From the NCBI GenBank assembly GCA_030998225.1, contig JAPYXD010000266.1, positions 310,001-374,000 of the forward strand: 64,000 nucleotides of DNA, given 5' to 3'. Below are positions 11,139-20,451 of the stretch, piece after piece. The notes under the pieces were generated by a model. The model saw only the letters and a list, made by a program, of their open reading frames with translations. It was not told the DNA's origin and ran no database searches. Numbering within the stretch: position 1 is the first letter of the stretch; each line of letters starts with the position of its first letter. The stretch comes from Diplolepis rosae (Eukaryota > Arthropoda > Insecta > Hymenoptera > Diplolepididae). A program made the translations under genes and the position numbers.

Positions 11139-12120
11139 GGAACGCTTCCACTTCCCTGGGTATGAAGCCCAGGACCTTTCGATTGCCGGTCGAATGCTCT
11201 ATCATCTGAGCTACGGAGGTTCCACAAAACTTTTCTCACAGAATCTATTTACACCAATTTGGCCACGGATATATCATGAACTATATACAAATTTTGCCAA
11301 ATCATTTCGGTCGATTATGTCGATAATTAGAAGAGTGTATCACTCACCATGATAAACGAACTCTACCATAACGATCTTATCAACCTGTGATTTATTGTTA
11401 ACGCCATTTAAGACCAGATGGAATTTTCAATATATATTTGAACAATTCTTTCTGTGAAAAAAGGAACGCTTCCACTCCGCTGGGTATCAAGCCCAGGACC
11501 TTTCGATTGCCGGTCGAATGCTCTATCATCTGAGCTACGGAGGTTCCACAAAACTTTTCTCACAATCGAAAGGTCCTGGGCTTGATACCCAGCGGAGTGG
11601 AAGCGTTCCTTTTTTCACAGAAAGAATTGTTAAAATATATATTGAAAATTCCATCTGGTCTTAAATGACGTTAACTCTAAATCACAGGTTGATAAGGTCG
11701 TTATGGTAGAGTTCCTTTATCATGGTGAGTGATACACTCTTCTAATTATCGACATAATTGACCGAAATGATTTGGAAAAATGTGTATATAGTTCATGAAA
11801 TATCCGTGGCCAAATTGGCGTAAATAGATTCTGTCAGAAAAGTTTTGTGGAACCTCCGTAGCTCAGATGATAGAGCATTCGACCGGCAATCGAAAGGTCC
11901 TGGGCTTGATACCCAGCGGAGTGGAAGCGTTCCTTTTTCCACAGAAAAAATTGTTCAAATATATATTCAAAATTCCATCTGGTCTTAAATGACGTTAACT
12001 CTAAGTCACAGGTTGATAAGGTCGATATGGTAGAGTTCGTTTATCATGGTGAGTGATACACTCTTCTAATTATCGACATAATCGACCGAAATGATTTGGA
12101 AAAATTTGTAAATAATGAAA
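11139..12120. repeat. 324-bp repeat carrying a tRNA-like unit, tandem and inverted copies
   Basis: Complete tRNA-like units lie on the minus strand at 11,139-11,223 and 11,463-11,547 (spacing 324) and on the plus strand at 11,849-11,933. A half unit lies on the plus strand at 11,563-11,609. Each unit has TAGCTCAGATGATAGAG (A-box and D-arm), a perfect TTCGA/TCGAA anticodon stem around loop CCGGCAA, and GGGCTCGATACCC-like or GGGCTTGATACCC-like T-arm and B-box. Acceptor pairing is only partial (about five of seven) and position 33 is C, so it is not a standard tRNA. The minus unit at 11,463 and the half unit form a hairpin with 47-base arms. Between units is a conserved 240-base sequence. Confidence 0.8.
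11849..11933 (+). other. tRNA-like unit (anticodon position GGC), not a canonical tRNA
   Basis: This is the best plus-strand copy of the tRNA-like module. The D-arm GCTC/GAGC, the anticodon stem and the CTGGG/CCCAG T-stem all pair, and both internal RNA polymerase III box sequences are present. The anticodon position reads GGC, nominally alanine, but the usual T at position 33 is C and the ends of the acceptor stem do not pair. Because it recurs inside a repeated unit, it is better treated as a SINE-like or satellite-borne tRNA relic than as a tRNA gene. Confidence 0.45.
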
Positions 12121-12361
12121 TCTAAAATTTTAATATTATGTAATCTGGAGATAATTTTTTAAGTTGGAAATTTAGTTCAAGTTAAAGTTACTTTGAAAGG
12201 CTGTATTCAATGAGACGAAGAAGTATATTTTTGATTACAAGAATTTGATTTTTTTTTTATACTTCTGTATAACGAATTAATTTTTTGGTTATGCTTACTG
12301 TCATGAATAATTTAGTGTATTAAAACAATATTATTTAAAGAATTGTTTACCTTAAGTTAAG

Positions 12362-12760
12362 ATTTAAGCAGCCGTATCCGACAGCTAGATACATTTTGGT
12401 TCCCTTAGTGGTGCCAGATGGAAACTAATCGGTAAGGCGGCGCCACCTCTGTCCTCTCCTATAAAAGTATTGTTCTGCGAAAATTCTGTTTTAATCATCG
12501 ATAGGTAACTAATGAATAGAATAATTCAAAAAAGTGGTTACGTAATTCAAACATGAACAAAAGTGCGTGCAAAAATAGCACGAATAAGACTGATCGCCCT
12601 ACCCAAAACTAGACTATTAGCGACTCATGTAATTGCCTAAGTCGACCCGTGATGATTACCCTATGTGATAAATGAATAAAGGCTTTGTTTCTCTTTGAAT
12701 TTACTCCGAATAAGGTGTGGTATTTCTTTCAGTATTTAATTTGACCCTCATCCCGAATTG
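12362..12760 (+). mobile_element. Possible LTR remnant with TATA and polyA signals
   Basis: A TATA-like CCTATAAAAGTATTG near 12,460 is followed about 210 bases later by ATGAATAAAGGCTTTG. A related segment, GGTATTTCTTTCAGTATTTAA near 12,720, recurs in diverged form near 13,165. This is the pattern of two related LTR 3' parts, but no TG/CA ends or target duplication can be fixed. Confidence 0.3.
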
Positions 12761-13507
12761 ATATTTTTTTTGCTGCTTTGTTAAAGGACTAGTATTAGCC
12801 TTGACCATGAGACTGAGTAGAGTAAAATGTATTTGTGATGATATCGATGCAACGTAAAGTACCAATAGTTGTGAGAATGTATTAAAATGTATATAATAAC
12901 ATGATAAAAATGAGTAACCCCAGAAGATTGTTGGTACCCTCAGCTTTGAATAGGATATCTTACTTAAGATTATTTTAGATTATAAGGACTCCGGTTTAAT
13001 TTATAACCCAACTGTATCAACGACAAATATGTAAATTTTGTGACCCATTAACGACCTATAGCCCTGGCCTTTGTGCCTCCCAGTTAAAGAAACCCGTTGA
13101 AGCTTAACGACAACCACCCCCTGATAAAGGAATAAATCAGTATATTTTACTCTAAAGTATTTGTAGTATTTCTTTAAGAATTTATTTGTTTTTCCTTTCC
13201 AATTATTTGATATCGCTGATTGAAAATATTTTTTTTTTTTTGGTACTAAATTGAGTTACCCTTATTCAGTATAAAAGCTATAAAGTATACCTAAGGGTTT
13301 CTGGCGGGATGTAAAGGGGCCTCACCGACGCAAAATCTATTCAGATTTTTGTTTAACGTGATATAGATGGATTAATAACGATGGATTCTTTGAGCTCAAT
13401 AAAGTTTTGCTACGATGTAGTTTTTGTTTGCCTTTTGGGGATTTTTAACGTAGAAGCATAACCCTTCGGTTAAGACCGGGTTCAGTCCTTTCTGGTGAGG
13501 AGGGTGT
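12761..13507 (+). other. Decayed 3' internal region of an LTR element, ending in a purine tract
   Basis: Most of the interval has no readable motif. Its last bases, GGTGAGGAGGGTGT, form a purine-rich tract immediately before the LTR-like TGTGACGTTGC start, as expected of a polypurine tract priming plus-strand DNA synthesis. The internal genes are gone. Confidence 0.35.
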
Positions 13508-14150
13508 TGTGACGTTGCAAAATTTTGCAACTCACAATTATGAACAAAATATACGATTTGTTAGTGTTTAATTTTGGAATGTTTAATTTTGAATGATTTT
13601 ATCGAACTAAAGAGTTCCTCAAAGGCTGCACGGTACTCCAGGACCAGGGACTATATTTAGAATTTAATATTAAGGATTTATTGCTGTGTTTGTTTTATTG
13701 TTTTATTCATTTATATCCGAGAGCAACGCGGGACGTCGAGGGAATTAAGGACCGGAAGGACGAATCGACGACTCACGCTGTCGCATGGCTCGAAAGGATG
13801 TCGATTTCACCGACTTGTGCCGAACCTGCCACTTTCAAGTTTTGCCGCCTATTCTCGACCAACTATCGACTACGTCACCCCATGCACTGGGCACCCTGCG
13901 AAGATGCCCCCAGGACCTGTACTGCGTTTTCTGCCACAAGGATCCTGGACGACTCCTCCACCTGGTGTGGAACTACGTAGACCGAGTCATCGGCAACTCC
14001 AGTCTCGACCTCCAGTTTCACTAGAGAGGCCCCTATAGCCCAGGCCCGTGACATACCACCCTTTTATTGGATCCCAGCAAGACTCCTCGTATAACGGATG
14101 AGCAAGGGAGTCCCCAAAATTTTGATTACGATATGGATGGACGAATTAAG
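13508..14150 (+). mobile_element. Truncated LTR related to the 984-3348 solo LTR
   Basis: It begins TGTGACGTTGCAAAATTTTGC, the same terminus as the solo LTR near the start of the window, and is preceded by a purine tract. About 210 bases in, both LTRs carry a GC-richer segment with GGGACGTCGAGGGA-like sequence, and both later encode a related stretch (AQARDIPPFYWIPARLLV here, AQARNIPHFICWLPARLL there). No matching 3' end is visible, so I treat it as a 5' piece; similarity fades after about 14,150. Confidence 0.6.
13785..14024 (+). CDS. Cys-rich open frame inside an LTR, function unknown
   Basis: A 79-residue frame starts MARKDVDFTDLCRTC. It contains two paired-cysteine motifs, CRTC near residue 12 and CVFCH near residues 47-51, a spacing that could bind one zinc ion. 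The base composition is clearly richer in G+C than the surroundings. It ends in a stop at 14,022-14,024; in another frame just downstream lies a stretch similar to the LTR at 1.5 kb. I do not recognise the family. It may be part of an LTR-encoded accessory protein, now broken. Expression is not shown. Confidence 0.35.
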   Translation: MARKDVDFTDLCRTCHFQVLPPILDQLSTTSPHALGTLRRCPQDLYCVFCHKDPGRLLHLVWNYVDRVIGNSSLDLQFH

Positions 14151-15260
14151 TCTTGAAATTTCACCAGGAATGTGGAAGTTGGGGTACTGCAGGCTCCTCG
14201 TCAGTACACTGCTGCGATACCTCTGTTCTAGATCGTAGCAGAAGTGGGCCGCCAGCCAATCAGCGCGCCGGAACAGCGGTAGGGGAAGCAGCCGGAAGGT
14301 ACGAGCGACTAGCAAGCGACAGCATCGTCCTACTTCGTCGGCAGCACAGTGGGTCCACTCATATAGGAGAAAAGGGGAACGAATTATAATGTTTGCTATC
14401 AACAAGTGGTGGCGCTATTGTCGCTACCGATGTTATTTTTAAACTGTTGTAACCATAGCAACCATATCATTGCCAGTTGAAATAATACAGCCGATGCTCA
14501 TTTTACTCAACTACCGTTCGAAGCACCTCAAGCGTCGGTGATATATTTATACATTTCAGGTTAACCCACTGACGCATTGTGATGCCCTGTCGTCGACAAC
14601 GTTTTATTCAACTCCTTACTATTTCCTATGTAACGCTTATTGATATTCACTTTGGGTGAATTAGATATTTATCAAATTAATTTTACCCGACTAGGATTTA
14701 ATAGATGTTCAAATGTCCTTAAGTCCCAAGTTTAATCGACAGAGTTGAGTAAAATTACTTCAACTATTTTTCTCTGTCTAATAGTACAGTATTTAACTGT
14801 TCATTGTGATTCATATTTAAAAATTCTTGTTGTATTTTTATTCTTTCACGAATTATTTTCAACTTAAAATCATTTAAATTTATTAAATGGATTTCATACA
14901 ATATATGGTATTTCAAAATTTTCCGCTCTTTAGAATACATCGGGTTGGGGGGACGGGGGTTTCGTTTGTATTGATATTAGTTCTTGCTATCAAAACTTGG
15001 CGGCGCTAATACTCATTTTCACTTTTTTAAGTACCCTCCTAAAATACATGGTAGTGGCCGCACTGTGTGCGTAGTCGAGGCGTAACAGAGACGTAGCTGA
15101 GGCAAAGCCGAGACAAAGCCAAGATGAAGCCGAGGCGCGATCAGTCCTGCGAGCATTTTAAGCGAGTCTCGTAATTACCCGATTTGTGTGCATTGGTACA
15201 TATTCTATTTTATGTGATTTCGGTGCGTCTACGAGTTTTTATGCGTACACTCGAATCTAA
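14151..15260. other. Unassigned sequence with a short imperfect GC-rich repeat
   Basis: No coding motif is recognised. Around 15,070-15,140 there are imperfect 11-12-base repeats of the type GAGGCAAAGCCGAGACAAAG. The minus frame at 14,064-14,405 is open but shows no conserved pattern. Confidence 0.35.
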
Positions 15261-15261
15261 T

Positions 15262-15583
15262 CTAGTATTCATCATAATTCTCGTCCATTGCACTTGATAT
15301 TTCGTGACTAGTTCCGGCCATTTTGATTTTCTCGATCTTGTGTAGTAACAGCGGGTTATATTCAAGCAATTTTTTCTGTGAAAAAAGAAGCGCTTTCACT
15401 CCTCTGGGTATCGAGCCCAGGACCTTTCGATTGCCGGTCGAATGCTCTATCATCTGAGCTACGTAGGTTCCACAAAACTTTTCTCACAGAATCTATTTAC
15501 GCCAATTTGGCCACAGACATATCATGAACTATATACAAATTTTTCCAAATCACTTCAGTCAATTATATCGATAATTAGAAGAG
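15262..15583 (-). repeat. Left half of a tRNA-like repeat copy, split by the retrovirus
   Basis: A minus-strand tRNA-like unit at about 15,386-15,471 is followed by the same spacer seen at 11.2 kb, up to CGATAATTAGAAGAG. At that point the retroviral LTR begins. The uninterrupted copy at about 11,320-11,350 reads on through AGAAGAGTGTATCACTC, so the pre-insertion site can be seen in the same window. The rest of this copy continues at 28,876. Confidence 0.8.
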
Positions 15584-17761
15584 TGTAACGTCCTGCGTCC
15601 GTCTTTTGCTTTTTATTATTATCATTTATTTTTATTAATTCCTGTAATAAGTAAAATTATAATATCTCATTTTATATTTCTCCGAAGTCTTACTCATAAA
15701 AATGTAAATATATTAAACGCAATCTCTTCTCTAAAGATTGTATAAATTCAAAAAGCTTTTTAGAAAATGTGCAGCTGCGTAAATACAAAGATATGAACTT
15801 TCTTAGCAATCCGTAAAAGTAATAAAACTTGCACTTTGAAACTTTGACCAAAAGATACAGCCCACAATCGTATTCCTTTTAGATATTTCTGTTTGCTATC
15901 CTCTAATAAATAAATGCATAGAACTGCATAGAGCCATAGCATTATATAGCTTAGCGATTAGCCATTTCCGGAAATATCGTAAATAGCTTAGGCTAATGGT
16001 CAAAAGGGCCCGCGCTTGTACCACGCCCAAGTAAATACAAACAAAGCACATTGTATTTACTGCGCTTAGAAAATAGAATAGGCCATATATATAATAGATA
16101 ATAAAAATTCTCAATTAATAAGAATGTTAAAATATTAAGAATTTAGTTTTAAAATAATATTATTTATTTTTATATTATTTCAGTATACTATGAATAAAAA
16201 ATAAAAATGAACTATTATATTAGTTAATAATAGGAACAGTAATTCTAATCTAATTTTTATTTGAAACAATAGTTCAAACCTATTTGATTGTATGTAAAAA
16301 CCAATAGCAATTCATCGAAGATTTTAATAATTAGGAATCTACCTTATCAACGAATGAATTTATGAGAATTCAATTCTGAAGTTAAAATACTAATTAAAAT
16401 TTACTAAATGATATTCTTACACCCTTTTATTCAATTCTAGAAAAGTTAAAGTATTAGTTTACATGATATGTAGTTTAATTTATACACAACATATTTCAAC
16501 AGTAAATTTTTAAACATTACTATTTTACCTTCACAAAAATATATATTTCCAATCTTCATAAACATATTTTTAAGTTCGTAAATTCCAAAAACTAAAAACT
16601 TATTTGCAAAAGATTTAATTTAATTTTCAAATAACGTCAGAATACAAATGAGCATTAGCTAAATATTAGAAAAATTAACAATTTAAGTTAATTGAAATAC
16701 TGTTATTAAAGATTTGCAATAATGAAATGTTCTGTTTTACCGACAAAATTTCATATTCGAATATGTATTTTATAAATAACTTTACATATTTTTTAAAAAG
16801 GAACAAACTCAGCTTCGAATATGTAAATCTTTACACTTATTTTTACAAATAAGAAGTTTATATAAAAATGAAAAATCACAAACTTTCAGAATTACTTTTT
16901 ATATTTTATCGAATAAATTCACAAAAGGAAACTAATATTAAATTTACCCTTTTAAATGAATAATTTTGTATATTTAAAACCACATATTCGATGTTTAGTT
17001 TTAATCTTATGATGTTTATGTTTATTCATGAAACTAATTACAGAATAAAAATTAATCGTATGTATTAATGATTCTTTTGAATTTTGAAAAGAAGAATAGT
17101 CAGTCTAATGTAAATTAACGGGTTTTTAAGTTAAAATTAGACATAAATGAATTATATTGTAATTTAACTTAACGAAATCTGTAAACATAATTATTTAAAT
17201 AATTAATTTGTAACACATTTTATTTAAGAATATACAAATGTCGCCATCTTTTGGAAGGTGACTGAACTTGGAGAAAACTTGGTACGGCCCACAAGGCCCG
17301 GAAAACTTGCAACGCCCCTAGATTTTTACACTAAGGGAAGTCTGGGCGTAACTAGACTTGCCTAACTAGGCCAATAGAAAGCCAGGACAGCTACCCCCAG
17401 ACTTTTCCTAAATTTGAAATATCGCGAGGGAAGCGGGGTGCTGCACATAAAACTAACTGCAGACAAAATTTTCATCAGTTCTTCTCCGGCATTAAAATCT
17501 TTAAAAAATATTCCTTCTGCAACTACTTCGTGGTCCATGAAAATCTTTTCAAGTTATTTTCATGATTTCATAAAGTAAAATTTAAAACATAATACGAAAT
17601 AAACGAATTTTTCAAATAAAACTCCCTCGTCGGTTGGAGTTATTTCTCAACGAATTTAATAACCAATCATCACGAAGCTAAGTTTTCTCCTGATCCAGTC
17701 ATCTACCAAGGATTAATAACCAGAACTTTAAACAACACTAATAAAAAGTAAGTTTAAAATT
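15584..17761 (+). repeat. 5' LTR, lacking its 3' end
   Basis: It matches the 3' LTR from its TGTAACGTCC start to GTAAGTTTAAAATT. The following 399 bases of the 3' LTR (28,477-28,875), including the terminal GACGTCACA, are absent here, and no primer-binding site can be found after it. Because reverse transcription rebuilds both LTRs from the same template, this loss should postdate integration, or be an assembly error. AATAAAAAGTAAGT near the end of the homologous part also makes a good 5' splice site. Confidence 0.85.
17748..17754 (+). promoter_or_regulatory. Candidate splice donor for a subgenomic env RNA
   Basis: AAAA/GTAAGT fits the 5' splice consensus and lies upstream of gag. A matching acceptor (TTTCATTTTCAG) sits directly before the envelope start at 24,555. 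Gypsy-type retroviruses of insects express env from a spliced RNA, so this pairing is plausible but untested. Confidence 0.45.
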
Positions 17762-18260
17762 TTTCAAAGTGATCAAATGAATCCTTATTATAAAACAAAA
17801 TTTCTATTGACCAAATGAATCTAAATTTCAAAGTTTTCGAAATCTCAAAATCTTCATTAGGATTATAAAAATCCTAAATTTATAAATTTTTAATGGTTCA
17901 TAAGAATCCTGATTTTAAACAAATTTATATGGATCAGAAGTATCCAAATTTCAATTTTTATATATTTCTAAATTTTCAATAGGATTATTAAAAAAATCCT
18001 ATATTTCTAAAATTTTTAAAGGGATCACAAGTATCCTGATTTTTAAAACAAAATTTTATTGGATCACAGGAATCCAAAATTCTAAATTTTCTATATTTTA
18101 AAATTTTTAATAGGACTGTAAAAATCCAAAATCTATAAACTTTTAAAGGGATCACAAGAGTTCAAATGTTAAATTTTTTCTAAATTTTCAAATTTTTAAT
18201 AGGATTCTAAAAATCCTAAGTTTCAAACGTTTCGAAAAGATCACGAGAATTCTAATATAA
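17762..18260 (+). repeat. Leader array of about twelve short imperfect palindromes
   Basis: Between the truncated 5' LTR and gag, two kinds of short inverted motif recur every 35-55 bases. One is of the type GGATCACAAGTATCC (17,931; 18,022; 18,060 and variants). The other is of the type AGGATTATAAAAATCCT (17,860; 17,982; 18,201 and variants). The stems stay paired while the middle bases vary. A role in RNA packaging or translation is possible but is inference only. Confidence 0.65.
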
Positions 18261-18288
18261 ATTAGCGAAATTTTAAATAAAGCTACGT

Positions 18289-19957
18289 ATGTCGGACAAA
18301 AGAATTACTCGAACACAGGCATCTAAAGATTTAAATCTCCAAAAGGAAGTTGACGAATTTAACCCCTTTACTCCAAGAAAAGAGTTACCACGTGGTGAAG
18401 AGGAACATTCTTTAAATCTTTCAACATCCTCAAGTAAGGATACAGAACCCTTGAATGATACTAGGGAATCAATTCAGGAAAATTATTCTTTTGAAAACCC
18501 TTTCGATATTTCAGTACTATCAAACAATAGTACTAAAACATTAGTAGACTTAAGGGAATCTCATTTAAACTATTCTTTAGAGAAAAGCCCCAAAATTGAA
18601 AGCAAGATGAGCATGTCAGAAAAGTCAGGTTCCGGGAGACCGAGTTCTTCTGAGCAACCTAATCAGAATGTAAATGCTAACCAGCAACCGGTTACAATCC
18701 AGGTTGTTACTTTACGGGACGCACTAATGGTAGTACCCGATTTTAACGGTAGAAATATTCTTTTAGCACAATTTATAGAAGGTTGTAATGAAGCTAAGTG
18801 CATGATAGAACCCGAATCAGAAATTAACTTAGTAAAATTAATCAGAAGCAAAATAACAGGTGAAGCCCGTCAAGCTATTTCTGGTCAAGTATTTTTAAAC
18901 ATCGATGAGCTTTAAACTTTCCTTAAAAATATATATACCCCAGCTAGGACTGACTATTCCTCAATTACTAGGAGAGCTAAGACAGGAATTTCAAAGAGAT
19001 CACGAAAACGTAATTACTTATGCTAACAGAATCAGAGATATTGGAACTAGGATTTTGGAGGTTAGGAGTTTAGAAAATCAAGGTTTTATCGACCCAAATT
19101 TCCGCGCGTCAATCGAAAACACATTGGTTGATTCTTTTAAAAGGGGACTTAAATTCGAACTGGAGCAACGATTGGAAAACGAGGAAGTGGAAGATGTCAA
19201 CAACTTAATAAAAAATGCGATCACCATCGAGCGAAAATTGGAAGCTCAAAAAAATCTTAGAAGGACAACAGTAAGTAACCGAAATGAAGACAATCATTTA
19301 AGAACTCGACGTATGTTCCCATGTCGAATTTGTAATCGAGAAGGACACGAAGCAGGGCAATGCAGAAATAGACTCTGGTGTACCAACTGTAAAATAAATG
19401 GGCATAATTTAGAAAAATGTTTTAAGGCTCAGAAAACTTTAAAATATGAACCACTTAATCAAATTAAGTGCCAACTATGCAATAAGCAAGGGCACACGGC
19501 TACCCAATGTTTTGGCAACCAGGAATGCCAAATATGTAAAAAACAGGGACATACTGCTAAAGATTGTTTCCTAAATAAACTATCAACTAGGGTAACATGT
19601 CAACTGTGTAATAAACAAGGACACAGTGCAGACAAATGCTTTTCATTAAGCAAACCAATAAGACCGTTACCAACTGAAATAAATAAGGTCTTAACCTGCC
19701 AAATCTGCAATCGATCTGGACATGAAGCAGCGAGATGTAGAATGATGTCCACCCAAAAGGAATGCAAATATTGCAAAACACCAGGGCATACGATCGAGGA
19801 CTGCTACAAAAGAAAATATAATGAAGAAAGAAGGACGGGAAACGGATGGAACCTTCCGGGACCGAGTGCAACCGAGAAGGAGAACCAAAATCAACAGCGC
19901 TCGAATCAAAGAACATCAATAGAACAATTCCAAAGCGAATTATTACCATCGATATAG
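18289..19957 (+). pseudogene. gag: Gag polyprotein with seven CCHC zinc knuckles, broken
   Basis: Gag forms the capsid and binds genomic RNA in the cytoplasm. The N-terminal part (18,289-18,915) is polar and Ser/Glu-rich and then enters the capsid-like region. A stop lies at 18,913-18,915 and the frame changes again within the next 50 bases; the second open part runs to 19,957. It contains QLLGELRQEFQRDHENV, a block typical of gypsy capsids. The C-terminal third holds seven C-x2-C-x4-H-x4-C knuckles, from CRICNREGHEAGQC to CKYCKTPGHTIEDC. One or two is usual for this lineage. The tail overlaps the protease frame, in the -1 relation common between gag and pol. I see no classical slippery heptamer in the overlap. 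Confidence 0.85.
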
Positions 19958-20451
19958 AAGAAGATTCAACGAAAATTCCATTTATATCCTTCAAACATCC
20001 AGTAATGAATGACACGATTAAACTAATGCTTGATACTGGATCGGAGTTAAATATTCTAAAAATCAAAAAAATCAGCCCTCTTCAAATAGTCAATCTCGAG
20101 GAAACAGTATTTCTCAAAGGAATAGATTCTGTTATAATCCCATCAATCGGTACAATAGAACATACACTAATGGGTCATACAGTAAAATTCCACATAGTAC
20201 CCGATGAATTTTTTATACCTTTTGACGGAATCCTAGGTTCCGAATATTATACTAATGCAAAAGCAAAAATTAACTTCCTTACGAATCATCTTATTGTAGG
20301 AGAAAAGTCCATTAAATTTCAACAAAATCATGAGTTTCCAACCGAAACAAGAATAAGTGGAATAACAAGATGGACCAATAATTTAAAGAAGAATAACCTG
20401 CATTTCATTAAGTATTCAACCCTCCTTCAAATAGTCTGGGACAATTTATGA
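19846..20451 (+). pseudogene. pol: First retropepsin (aspartic protease) domain of pol
   Basis: The frame overlaps the end of gag by about 110 bases. The protease core starts near 19,985 and shows the catalytic motif LMLDTGSELN (DTG at 20,032-20,040), a central TVFLKGI strand, the HTVKFHIV strand, and the flap/dimer-side DGILGSEY near 20,224-20,247. That is the full order of elements in a retropepsin of gypsy-like elements. Such enzymes act as homodimers to cleave Gag-Pol. A second, clearly related domain begins about 70 codons later. The frame ends with a TGA overlapping the ATG of the next open frame. Confidence 0.85.

Noticed and set aside
11139..11933. Functional tRNA-Ala(GGC) genes
   Set aside because: The units have good internal boxes, but the acceptor stem pairs only in part, position 33 is C instead of T, and all copies share a long common spacer. 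They are better described as a tRNA-like repeat.
15760..16114. ORFs in the retroviral LTR on the minus strand
   Set aside because: They recur at 26,594-26,812 only because the LTR is duplicated; the peptides are hydrophobic and antisense to the element, with no independent support.
17762..18289. Intron in the retroviral leader explaining the LTR length difference
   Set aside because: The homologous part of the LTR ends after GTAAGT plus eight bases, which looked like a splice boundary, but the 3' LTR keeps the same GTAAGT and simply continues with different sequence. A deletion explains it better.
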